A DNA stretch of 24,924 nucleotides, taken from contig JAKOMT010000002.1 of the NCBI GenBank assembly GCA_022241475.1, positions 1 through 24,924 on the forward strand, read 5' to 3'. Below the pieces are notes generated by a model. The model was not told the DNA's origin and did not search any database. It saw nothing but the letters and a program-made list of their open reading frames with translations. This stretch comes from Microvirga sp. Lineage in GTDB: Bacteria > Pseudomonadota > Alphaproteobacteria > Rhizobiales > Beijerinckiaceae. Shown here piece after piece: positions 8,515-16,018 of this stretch. Positions within the stretch are counted from its first letter, which is position 1. Each line of letters opens with the position of its first letter. The translations under genes were made by a program, and so were the position numbers.

Positions 8515-9447
8515 TCACGAAGCCGGCGTCAGCGACATCTGCTCGGTGCGCACGAAATCGACGAAACGCCGCGCGACGGGCAGATTTCCGCCCACGGCCG
8601 GGAACACGAATGCGGTTTCATATTCGATGATCGGCTCGAAGGGACGGAACGCCAGCCCCGGTCCCGCGACGTAGGCGATCGGAAACGGGTTGATCACCGC
8701 GATGCCGACCCCGCCGCGCACCATTTCGAGCAGGAACTGCACCGTCCCGGCCTCGAGAACCGTACGGGGCTCGAGGCCCTGATCCGCGAAGGCGCGCTCG
8801 ATCCGGGCGCGGGCGGAGAAGCGCCGCGTGACCGAGATCATCGGCGTGTCGCCGATATCGGTCGGCGTGATCACCTCCCTGGCGGCCAGCGGATGATCCG
8901 CCGGCATGAGGACGTGCGCGACCGATTGGCGGAACGGCTCGGCGCGGACGCCGAAATGCGACGGCGGGACGTCGAGCACCGCGAGATCCGCGCTGCCGTC
9001 GGCGACGGAGCCGACCGCGTCGTCCGAGCGCCCGATCTCCATCTGGATGCGCGTCTCGGGCTCCACCTTCAGAAACCGCTGCACCATCGGCGCGATAAAG
9101 GTATGGGCGATCGTCGGCGGCGAGAAGATCCTGAGGCTCGCGCCGACGTTCGGCGTATTCGGCCAGTTGTCGAGCCGGGCGAGCGCGGCGAAGATCGGAG
9201 CGGCTTCCGCGTCCAGCGCGAACGCGTCGGCGGTCGGAACGAGGCGTCCGCCGTCCCGGATGAAGAGGTCGCGGCCGAGCCGGGCCTCGAGCGCGCCGAT
9301 GGCGCGAGACACCGCCGGCTGCGAGACGCCGAGCCGCTGGGCGGCCGCAGTCGTCTTGCGGGTCGTAATGACCGCATGAAGTACTTCGAGTTCTCTCACG
9401 CTGGGTCGGGACGAGCGCGTATCGTCTTCGCTATCCGTTTCACGCAT
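8515..9447 (-). CDS. LysR-family transcriptional regulator
   Basis: The 310-residue product has a winged helix-turn-helix at about 18-77 (RELEVLHAVITTRKTTAAAQRLG, then VSQPAVSRAIGALEARLG) and a substrate-binding-like effector domain from about 100 to the end. Members bind DNA as tetramers, usually at a divergent promoter, and respond to a small ligand. The gene is divergent from the peptide ABC operon with 173 bases between the starts, the standard arrangement for regulator and target. It is also co-directional with the deacetylase 25 bases downstream, so it may control both units. The first 15 residues are charged and not conserved in the family. The effector is unknown; a peptide or amino acid derivative would fit the context. 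Confidence 0.88.
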   Translation of the reverse strand: MRETDSEDDTRSSRPSVRELEVLHAVITTRKTTAAAQRLGVSQPAVSRAIGALEARLGRDLFIRDGGRLVPTADAFALDAEAAPIFAALARLDNWPNTPNVGASLRIFSPPTIAHTFIAPMVQRFLKVEPETRIQMEIGRSDDAVGSVADGSADLAVLDVPPSHFGVRAEPFRQSVAHVLMPADHPLAAREVITPTDIGDTPMISVTRRFSARARIERAFADQGLEPRTVLEAGTVQFLLEMVRGGVGIAVINPFPIAYVAGPGLAFRPFEPIIEYETAFVFPAVGGNLPVARRFVDFVRTEQMSLTPAS

Positions 9448-9484
9448 TTACGTATTACCGTTCCTGATGTTTTTCCATGGTGAC

Positions 9485-9503
9485 AATATTTGATCCGCAT
9501 ATT
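9485..9503. promoter_or_regulatory. AT-rich dyad in the divergent control region
   Basis: AATAT, nine bases, ATATT form a small inverted repeat between the LysR gene and the peptide-transporter operon. LysR proteins often bind short AT-rich dyads built on a T-N11-A core; here the symmetric T/A pairs are spaced N9 and N13, so the match is only approximate. Its position, about 40 bases upstream of the LysR start codon, would suit autoregulation. This is a candidate site only. Confidence 0.3.
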
Positions 9504-9519
9504 AGCGTTCGTTTGGGAG

Positions 9520-9553
9520 CAATCAAGCTTGCAGTTTCAGGGTGGCTTGATTG
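9520..9553 (+). promoter_or_regulatory. 9-bp inverted repeat upstream of peptide ABC operon, followed by T5
   Basis: CAATCAAGC at 9520-9528 and its exact complement GCTTGATTG at 9545-9553 flank a 16-base spacer, and TTTTT follows directly at 9554-9558. The left arm overlaps an 8-base palindrome, CAAGCTTG. As DNA this could be an operator for the divergent LysR regulator; as RNA it could form a hairpin plus U-run, that is, a weak terminator or attenuator in the leader of the operon. The first gene of the operon starts 67 bases further on. Confidence 0.4.
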
Positions 9554-9620
9554 TTTTTCCGACGCGCCCGGTCAAGACTGACGTTGCGTCGGAACGTTAG
9601 AAAAACCAGAGGAGAAAACC

Positions 9621-11231
9621 ATGAAGAATGGCTTCAAGCCGCTCGCATTAGTAGCGGTCCCACTGACTTTTATGGCGGTGAGCCAGGCCGGAGCGGCCGA
9701 CCTCACCATCGGCCTGAGCGCCGAGCCGACGTCGATGGACCCGCATTTCCACAACCTCGCTCCCAACAACGCGATGCGTCAGCATATCTTCGAAAGCCTG
9801 ACCCAGGCGGACGAAAACCAGCTGACCCAGCCGTCGCTCGCCGAATCGTGGCAGCCGACGGGCGACACGACCTGGGAGTTCAAGATCCGTGAAGGCGTGA
9901 CCTTCTCCGACGGAACGCCCTTCTCTGCGACTGACGTGATCTACTCGATCTGCCGAGTCCCCCGCGTCGAGGGATCGCCCTCCTCCTTCACGAGCTTCGT
10001 GCGCGACATCGTCGCGGTCGACGTTCCCGACGAGACCACGATCGTCTTCACGACGAGCGCGCCCTCCCCGCTCCTGCCGACGAACCTCGCCTCGGTCGCG
10101 ATCCTGTCCGCCGAGGCTTTCGGCGGCGAGAACGTCGTCTTCGGCACGGACGCCTGCGAGAACGCGGGAACCTACTCCGCCTCGGCCGATTTCTCCAACC
10201 CCTCCGTCGCGGTCGGCACCGGCCCCTACAAACTCGTCGGCTATAACCCGGGCGACCGCATCACGCTGACCCGCAACGAGAATTACTGGGGCGGCGAAGT
10301 CGAGTGGGACAACGTGATCCTGCGCGCGATCCCCAACCCCGGCGCCCGCGTCGCGGCGCTGCTCGCCGAAGACGTCGACGTCATCGAGACGCCGCCGATC
10401 CAGGATTTCGAACAGATCCGCTCGCGCGGCTTCCAGATCGAGCAGGGCTTGTCGAACCGCGTGATCTACCTGCACGTGGATTCGGGCGAAGCCGTTCCTC
10501 CGGGCGTCTCCGGCACCGACGGCAAGAACCCCTTCGCGGACGTGCGCGTTCGTGAGGCGATCTCCAAGGCGGTCAACCGCGAGGCGATCGTCGATCGCGT
10601 CATGGGCGGCGTCGCCGTTCCCGCCGGCGAGCTCCTGCCCTGGCCGCTCTTCGGCACGAGCGAGGACGCGGAACCCGACGCGTTCGATCCCGATCGCGCG
10701 CGCGAACTGCTGACGGAGGCCGGGTACCCGAACGGCTTCGAGGTGACGCTCTTCACGCCCAACGACCGCTACATCAACGATGAGCGCGTTTCGCAGGCCG
10801 TCGCCCAGATGCTCGCCCGGATCGGCATTCGCACCAGCGTCGATTCGATGACGGCCTCGACCTTCTTCTCGCGTCGCGGCCAGAGCGAATTCGGCTTCTG
10901 GCTCGCAGGCTGGGGCGCCGCCTCCGGCGAGATGGCCAACCCGCTCGTCGCGCTGACGGCGACCCGCGACACCAATGCGGGCACGGGTCTGACCAACATG
11001 CAGAAGTACTCGAACCCCGAGCTCGACGCGCTGATCGCCGAAGCCCGTCGCACGGTCGACGACGACGCGCGCCGCGAAATCCTGCAGCGCGCCTCGAAGA
11101 TGGCGATGGACGATTACGCCACCATCCCGCTCCACTTCGAAGTGACGCCCTGGGCGTTCAAGTCGACCCTCGCGCTGACCCCTCGCGTCGACCAGTACAC
11201 GCTGGCGACGGACATCAGCGCCGCGAACTGA
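9621..11231 (+). CDS. ABC transporter peptide-type substrate-binding protein (family 5)
   Basis: This 536-residue periplasmic protein captures the ligand for the DppBCDF-like transporter encoded downstream. It has a signal peptide (MKNG, hydrophobic core, cleavage probably after AGA near residue 25). The mature protein shows family-5 hallmarks: the early LTIGLSAEPTSMDPHF, QHIFESLTQ near 50, GTGPYKLVGY near 197, the pattern DVRVREAISKAVNREAIVDR near 310 and TEAGYPNGF near 365. There is no lipobox cysteine, as expected in a Gram-negative bacterium. An AGAGGAG site lies a few bases before the ATG. Family-5 proteins bind dipeptides, oligopeptides, glutathione, nickel or opines; which one applies here cannot be told from sequence alone. 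A strong hairpin follows the stop. Confidence 0.92.
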   Translation: MKNGFKPLALVAVPLTFMAVSQAGAADLTIGLSAEPTSMDPHFHNLAPNNAMRQHIFESLTQADENQLTQPSLAESWQPTGDTTWEFKIREGVTFSDGTPFSATDVIYSICRVPRVEGSPSSFTSFVRDIVAVDVPDETTIVFTTSAPSPLLPTNLASVAILSAEAFGGENVVFGTDACENAGTYSASADFSNPSVAVGTGPYKLVGYNPGDRITLTRNENYWGGEVEWDNVILRAIPNPGARVAALLAEDVDVIETPPIQDFEQIRSRGFQIEQGLSNRVIYLHVDSGEAVPPGVSGTDGKNPFADVRVREAISKAVNREAIVDRVMGGVAVPAGELLPWPLFGTSEDAEPDAFDPDRARELLTEAGYPNGFEVTLFTPNDRYINDERVSQAVAQMLARIGIRTSVDSMTASTFFSRRGQSEFGFWLAGWGAASGEMANPLVALTATRDTNAGTGLTNMQKYSNPELDALIAEARRTVDDDARREILQRASKMAMDDYATIPLHFEVTPWAFKSTLALTPRVDQYTLATDISAAN

Positions 11232-11247
11232 TCGCGCCACGAGAAAA

Positions 11248-11272
11248 GCCGCCCCGCGTCGAGCGGGGCGGC
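11248..11272 (+). terminator. Strong intercistronic hairpin after the binding-protein gene
   Basis: A perfect 10-bp stem (GCCGCCCCGC / GCGGGGCGGC) with the 5-base loop GTCGA begins 17 bases after the stop codon. No T-run follows, so it is more likely an mRNA-stabilising or partial-termination element than a full terminator. Such elements commonly let the binding protein be made in excess over the membrane components. The rest of the 284-base gap up to 11515 shows no other clear feature. Confidence 0.5.
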
Positions 11273-11515
11273 GCTTCCGTCGAGCCGGGCGGTTGACTCC
11301 GCCGGAGGTCGACGGCGAAATCCCCGGGAAACGGGGCGGCAGGTCGCTTGCGTCGTCGCGCGGCTTGTATCGAAACAATCGGCGGGTCAGCCCCCGCACG
11401 GCGCCATCGCGCCCACTCGCCGGATCTCCCCCGGCCGACGCAAACCGTCGCGTCATGCGCTCCGCCCCGAGCGGGGACGACGCAGCCATCCTCTCCCACC
11501 GGACGACGGCCGCAC

Positions 11516-12493
11516 ATGCTGGTTTATCTCATTCGCCGTATCGGCCAATCCATCCTCGTCATCGCCGTCATGGCGACGCTCGTCTTCCTCTCGATCTATG
11601 CGATCGGCAATCCGGTCGACATTCTGGCGAGCCAGGACGCGGACCAGCAGGAGCTCGACGCGATCACGCGGCGCCTCGGGCTGGACAGGCCCATGTACGA
11701 GCAGTTCGGCATCTTCGTCTGGAACGCGCTCCAGGGCGATCTCGGCCGCTCCTTCGTCTACGCCAAGCCCGCCGTCGAGGTGATCCTCGAGCGCATGCCG
11801 GCGACGCTGGAACTGGCCTTCGTCGCGCTCGTCTTCTCGATCGTCATCGGCGTGCCGCTCGGCGTCATCGCGGGCCTCAAGCCCCATTCCTTCCTCGGCC
11901 GCACGATCATGTCGACGTCGATCCTCGGCTTCTCGCTGCCGAATTTCTGGATCGGCCTGATGTTCATCCTGCTCTTCGCCGTGCAGTTGCGCTGGCTGCC
12001 GGCGAGCGGGCGCGGGCCTGTGACCGAGGTGCTGGGGCTCCCCCTCACCTTCGTGACCTGGGAGGGCCTGCGCCATCTGATCCTGCCGGCGGTGACGCTC
12101 GCGCTCTACAAGGCCTCGCTCGTGATCCGCATCGCGCAGGCCGGCACGCGCGACGTGATGCTGCAGGACTACATCCGTTTCGCCCGAGCCAAGGGCCTGT
12201 CGCACAACCGCATCGTGTTCGTGCACGTGCTCAAGAACATGATGATCCCGGTCGTCACCGTGCTCGGCCTCGAACTCGGCTCGATGATCGCGTTCGCCGT
12301 CGTGACCGAGAGCGTCTTCGCCTATCCGGGCATGGGCAAGCTGCTGATCGATTCGATCAACCGCCTCGATCGCCCCGTCATCGTGGCCTACCTGATGATG
12401 ACCGTCGTGATCTTCGTCGTCATCAACCTCGTCGTCGACCTGCTCTACGCCGCGATCGACCCGCGCGTTCGGCTGTCCGAGCCCAAGGGCTGA
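11516..12493 (+). CDS. dppB: Peptide-type ABC transporter permease (DppB/OppB family)
   Basis: This 325-residue inner-membrane permease starts MLVYLIRRIGQSILVIAVMATLVFL, the canonical DppB N-terminus with one membrane helix. A periplasmic loop follows (GLDRPMYEQFGIFVWNALQGDLGRS, split by family motifs) and then five further helices. The cytoplasmic coupling loop reads RFARAKGLSHNRIVFVHVLKN and the segment SVFAYPGMGKLL is conserved. The ATG at 11516 is chosen because it restores the standard N-terminus; the frame is open upstream but codes only Arg/Pro-rich noise. It pairs with the next permease, 15 bases downstream. Confidence 0.92.
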   Translation: MLVYLIRRIGQSILVIAVMATLVFLSIYAIGNPVDILASQDADQQELDAITRRLGLDRPMYEQFGIFVWNALQGDLGRSFVYAKPAVEVILERMPATLELAFVALVFSIVIGVPLGVIAGLKPHSFLGRTIMSTSILGFSLPNFWIGLMFILLFAVQLRWLPASGRGPVTEVLGLPLTFVTWEGLRHLILPAVTLALYKASLVIRIAQAGTRDVMLQDYIRFARAKGLSHNRIVFVHVLKNMMIPVVTVLGLELGSMIAFAVVTESVFAYPGMGKLLIDSINRLDRPVIVAYLMMTVVIFVVINLVVDLLYAAIDPRVRLSEPKG

Positions 12494-12508
12494 TCGGGAG
12501 ATATCGTC

Positions 12509-13432
12509 ATGACGGAAACAACCGCCGCCGCCGCGCCCCCGCCGCCCGTCGAGGACAAGGGCGAGAGCCTGCTTCGCCGCCACATCGCGAACTTCTTCGA
12601 GAGCGTCGGGGCGACGATCGGCCTCGTCGTCCTCGTCACCCTCGTCGCCGCCGCGTTTCTCGCGCCCTGGTTCGCGCCGCAGGACCCCTATGACCTCTCG
12701 ACCCTGTCGATCATGGACAACATGCTCCCGCCGGGCGAGAGGCTCGACACGGGAATGCTCGCCCTGCTCGGCACCGACGAGCAGGGGCGCGACATGGTCT
12801 CGGCCATTCTCTACGGCCTTCGCGTTTCGCTGATCGTCGGCGCGTCCTCGGTGTTCATCGCCGCGCTGATCGGAGCTTCGGCCGGCGTGCTCGCCGCCTA
12901 TGCGGGCGGGCGCGTCGAGAACTTCGTGATGCGCGTCGTCGACCTGCAGCTCTCTTTTCCCTCGATCCTCGTCGCGCTGGTGCTGCTGGCCGTGTTCGGA
13001 CGCGGCGTCGACAAGGTGATCCTCGCGCTCGTCATCGTGCAATGGGCCTATTACGCCCGCACCGTGCGCGGCTCGGCGCTCGTCGAGAAGCGGCGCGAAT
13101 ATATCGAGGCGGCGCGCTGCCTCGCCCTGCCGAACTCCCGGCTCGTGTTCCGCCATCTGCTGCCGAACTGCCTGCCGCCGCTGATCGTCGTGGCGACGGT
13201 GCAGATCGCCAACGCCATCGCGCTCGAATCGACGCTCTCCTTCCTCGGCGTCGGCGTACCGGTGACGGAGCCCTCGCTCGGCATGCTGATCGCCAACGGC
13301 TACCGCTACCTGCTTTCGGGAAATTACTGGATCTCGACCTTCCCCGGCGTTGCGCTCGTCATCGTCATCGTCGCGATCAACCTCGTGGGCGACCGCCTGC
13401 GCGACGTTCTGAACCCGCGGCTGTCGCGATGA
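12509..13432 (+). CDS. dppC: Peptide-type ABC transporter permease (DppC/OppC family)
   Basis: This 307-residue inner-membrane permease is the partner of the DppB-like protein. It has a short Ala/Pro-rich cytosolic tail (residues 1-20), a first membrane helix near 35-55, the OppC_N-type segment LLGTDEQGRDMVSAILYGLR near 89-108 and then five helices. The coupling loop reads EYIEAARCLALPNSRLVFRHLLPN, followed by STLSFLGVGVP. GGGAG lies upstream of the ATG. Only 38 bases separate it from the first ATPase gene, so the five genes form one operon. Confidence 0.92.
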   Translation: MTETTAAAAPPPPVEDKGESLLRRHIANFFESVGATIGLVVLVTLVAAAFLAPWFAPQDPYDLSTLSIMDNMLPPGERLDTGMLALLGTDEQGRDMVSAILYGLRVSLIVGASSVFIAALIGASAGVLAAYAGGRVENFVMRVVDLQLSFPSILVALVLLAVFGRGVDKVILALVIVQWAYYARTVRGSALVEKRREYIEAARCLALPNSRLVFRHLLPNCLPPLIVVATVQIANAIALESTLSFLGVGVPVTEPSLGMLIANGYRYLLSGNYWISTFPGVALVIVIVAINLVGDRLRDVLNPRLSR

Positions 13433-13470
13433 ACGCGCCCGCCAACAGCCCTTCGTAAAAAGGTCGCCCG

Positions 13471-14472
13471 ATGACAGGCACAGCCCCCAATACAGTCCTC
13501 GACGTCGACAACCTGTCGGTCACGTTCCAGACGCGCGAAGGGCTCGTGACCGCCGTCAACGACGTCAGCTTCTCCGTCGCCGCCGGCGAAGTGCTCGGCC
13601 TCGTCGGCGAATCGGGGTCGGGCAAGTCCGTCACGGGTCTCGCGGTCCTCGGCCTGATCGATCCGCCCGGACGCATCGCCGCCGGCTCGATCCGGGTGAA
13701 CGGGCGCGAGCTCGTCGGGCTCTCCGAGAAGGAGCTTCGCAGCGTTCGCGGCAAGGACGTCGCGATGATCTTCCAGGACCCGATGACGACGCTCAACCCG
13801 GTCCTGCGCATCGACACGCAGATGATCGAGGCCGTGCGCGCGCACGAGAAGATCTCCTACAAGGCCGCCCGTGAGCGCGCCCGCGACGCGCTCACCAAGG
13901 TCGGCATCCCCTCCGCCGACGAGCGCCTCAAGGCCTATCCGAACCAGTTCTCCGGCGGCATGCGCCAGCGCGTCGCCATCGCGACGGCGCTGCTCAACCG
14001 CCCGAAGGTGCTCGTCGCCGACGAGCCGACGACCGCGCTCGACGTCACCATCCAGGCGCAGATCCTCGCGGAGGTGCAGAAGCTCTGCGCCGAGACGGGC
14101 ACGGCGCTCGTCTGGATCACGCACGACCTCTCGGTCGTCGCCGGACTCGCGGACCGCGTCGCCGTCATGTACGCCGGGCGCATCGTCGAGGAGGGCTCGG
14201 TCGCCGAAGTGCTGGAGGCGCCGATCCACCCCTACGCGGCGGGCCTCATCGGCTCGGTGCCGAGCCGCAACAAGCGCGGCGTGCCGCTGGCGCAGATCCC
14301 CGGCATGACGCCCTCGCTCGCGAACCTGCCGCCGGGCTGTCCCTTCTCGCCGCGCTGCTCCTACGCCACCGACATCTGCCGCAGCGTCTTCCCCGAGGCC
14401 ACGCATTACGCGGGCGGACGGGCGGCGCGCTGCCACCATCCGCTGACGTCGCCGACGCCGGTCGCGGCCTGA
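13471..14472 (+). CDS. dppD: Peptide-type ABC transporter ATP-binding protein (DppD/OppD family)
   Basis: This 333-residue cytosolic ATPase has Walker A GESGSGKS at 46-53, signature FSGGMRQRV at 160-168, Walker B VLVADEP at 180-186 with D-loop TALD, and the H-loop His at 218. The C-terminal OppD/F extension (about 250-333) contains cysteines 290, 296, 303 and 321 in the spacing C-x5-C-x6-C-x17-C. This is the pattern reported to bind a 4Fe-4S cluster in some DppD/OppD proteins. It forms a heterodimer with the DppF-like ATPase encoded 22 bases downstream. Confidence 0.93.
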   Translation: MTGTAPNTVLDVDNLSVTFQTREGLVTAVNDVSFSVAAGEVLGLVGESGSGKSVTGLAVLGLIDPPGRIAAGSIRVNGRELVGLSEKELRSVRGKDVAMIFQDPMTTLNPVLRIDTQMIEAVRAHEKISYKAARERARDALTKVGIPSADERLKAYPNQFSGGMRQRVAIATALLNRPKVLVADEPTTALDVTIQAQILAEVQKLCAETGTALVWITHDLSVVAGLADRVAVMYAGRIVEEGSVAEVLEAPIHPYAAGLIGSVPSRNKRGVPLAQIPGMTPSLANLPPGCPFSPRCSYATDICRSVFPEATHYAGGRAARCHHPLTSPTPVAA

Positions 14473-14494
14473 CGAACGAGCGCGAGAGACACCC

Positions 14495-15535
14495 ATGGAC
14501 AACCAGCCGATCCTCAGCCTCAACCAGATCCACAAGCGCTTTTCGCGCCGCCTCGACGCGGCCGAAAAGATCGCCAACCTCTTCGGCGCCGGCCTCAAGG
14601 ACCAGATCGTGCGCGCCGTGGACGACGTGAACATCGACATCGCCAGGGGCGAGGTCGTCGGGCTCGTGGGCGAATCCGGTTGCGGGAAGTCGACGCTGGG
14701 GCGCGTCATCTCCGGCATCCTCGATCCGAGCGACGGGACGGTGCTCTACAACGGCCGCGACGTCGCCAAGATGAACGCGACGGAGCGCCGCGCCGCCGAT
14801 CTCGCGATCCAGATGATCTTCCAGGACCCGATGGCCTCGCTCAACCCGCGCATGCGCGTCATCGACATCATCGGCGAGGCGCCGGTGGTCCACGGCGTGG
14901 TGAAGAAGGCGGAGATGGACGCCTATGTCTGCCAGGTGATGCGCACCGTCGGGCTCGATCCGACGACGCGGATGCGCTACCCGCACCAGTTCTCCGGCGG
15001 ACAGCGCGCGCGCATCGGCATCGCGCGGGCGCTCGCGGTCAAGCCGCAGGTGCTCGTCTGCGACGAATCCACCGCCGCGCTCGACGTCTCGATCCAGGCG
15101 CAGGTCATCAACCTGTTCATGCAGCTGCGCCGCGACCTCGACCTCACCTACGTCTTCGTCAGCCACGATCTCGGCGTCGTCGAGCACATCGCCGACCGCG
15201 TCGCCGTGATGTATCTCGGCCGCATCGTCGAACTCGCCGCGACCGACGACATCTTCACGACGCCGAACCACCCCTACACGCAGGCGCTCCTCGAAGAAGT
15301 GCCCCGCCTCGAGGCGAAGAAGAAGCAGTTCACGGCGCTGAAGGGCGAAATCCCCTCCCCGCTGAACCCGCCGCCGGGGTGTCACTTCCACCCGCGTTGT
15401 CCGTTCGCGTTCGACCGGTGCCGCGTGGAGCGGCCGGCGTTGAAGGAGATCGGGGCGGGGCGGCTGTCGGCTTGTCATTTGAATGATGAGGTGGGGAGTG
15501 GGGTGGAGGTGGTGGGAGCGATCGGAGCGGCGTGA
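14495..15535 (+). CDS. dppF: Peptide-type ABC transporter ATP-binding protein (DppF/OppF family)
   Basis: This 346-residue cytosolic ATPase is the second motor subunit of the peptide importer. It has Walker A GESGCGKST at 59-67, Q-loop MIFQDPMASLNPRM at 107-120, signature FSGGQRARI at 166-174, Walker B VLVCDES at 186-192 and the H-loop His at 224. The usual DEPT after Walker B is DEST here, and the signature has ARI where most have QRI; both are mild deviations and the catalytic Glu is kept. The C-terminal extension carries a cysteine set like that of the partner ATPase. The last ~15 codons are unusually G-rich. It is the last intact gene of the operon, followed at once by a lactate-permease remnant. 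Confidence 0.92.
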   Translation: MDNQPILSLNQIHKRFSRRLDAAEKIANLFGAGLKDQIVRAVDDVNIDIARGEVVGLVGESGCGKSTLGRVISGILDPSDGTVLYNGRDVAKMNATERRAADLAIQMIFQDPMASLNPRMRVIDIIGEAPVVHGVVKKAEMDAYVCQVMRTVGLDPTTRMRYPHQFSGGQRARIGIARALAVKPQVLVCDESTAALDVSIQAQVINLFMQLRRDLDLTYVFVSHDLGVVEHIADRVAVMYLGRIVELAATDDIFTTPNHPYTQALLEEVPRLEAKKKQFTALKGEIPSPLNPPPGCHFHPRCPFAFDRCRVERPALKEIGAGRLSACHLNDEVGSGVEVVGAIGAA

Positions 15536-15545
15536 GGCGGGCGGG

Positions 15546-15817
15546 ATGGGCTCCGCCACGGCCTCGAACATCCTGACACGGATTGTCAGGCCGCCACGGC
15601 CCGCGCCCTCGACCTGCCGGTCGCGCTGATGGCCGCGGCGCAGGGCGTCGGAGCCGCCATCGGCAACGCGGTGGCGCCGCACAACATCATCGCGGGAGCG
15701 GCGACTGTGGGGCTATCGGGACGGGATGGAGAGGTGCTGGCGCGGACGCTGGGGGCGGTTTTGGCGTATGCGGCGGGGGTTGGGGGTGTGGTGATGATCG
15801 TCTCGGGTTGGTTTTAG
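15546..15817 (+). pseudogene. L-lactate permease (LldP/LctP) C-terminal remnant, frameshifted
   Basis: The frame beginning at 15546 reads MGSATASNIL, the conserved LctP-family motif, and then leaves frame. From about 15575 the match continues in the frame two bases on, with QAATARALDLPVAL, MAAAQGVGAAIGNAVAPHN and IIAGAATVGLSGRDGEVL, and stops at TAG 15815-15817. A one-base deletion or two-base insertion in the ACAC string near 15574-15580 would explain the shift. Intact LctP proteins have about 550 residues, so only the last ~90 remain and no start or upstream part is present. I infer a decayed gene left by a deletion that joined this locus to the end of the peptide ABC operon. Function is presumed lost. 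Confidence 0.72.
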
Positions 15818-16018
15818 CGTTCGCGGGTCTGGCGCTCTAAGCGCATTTACCCTGCAAACTGTGATCAGGAACGCATCGCGCCGGGGTGATGGAGGCGCAA
15901 GGGAGGGAGGGTTACAGGACCATCGAAGGTTTCGGCCCAAGGCTGCCCCTTCGACGATGCTCCGCGCTTCAATGCTCCATCCCCGAAACCGCCGCTCAAT
16001 TCGAAACGTTCGAAATTT
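15818..16018. other. Intergenic region between lactate-permease remnant and ATPase gene
   Basis: This 201-base stretch lies between two converging units. A short stem, GCGCT-CTA-AGCGC at 15832-15844, and a TTCGAA-containing near-repeat at 16000-16015 are the only structures I see; neither is a convincing terminator. G+C falls across this stretch, so the left border of the accessory insert is probably here. Confidence 0.3.

Noticed and set aside
9648..11489. 613-codon open frame antisense to the binding-protein gene.
   Set aside because: The high GC3 of the real gene removes stops on the opposite strand; the translation is Arg/Asp/Val-rich and low in complexity. Similar long antisense frames at 3056-4309, 11453-13156 and 13324-14718 were dropped for the same reason.
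15832..15844. GCGCT-CTA-AGCGC stem after the lactate-permease remnant as a terminator.
   Set aside because: Only 5 bp with a 3-base loop and no T-run; too weak to call.
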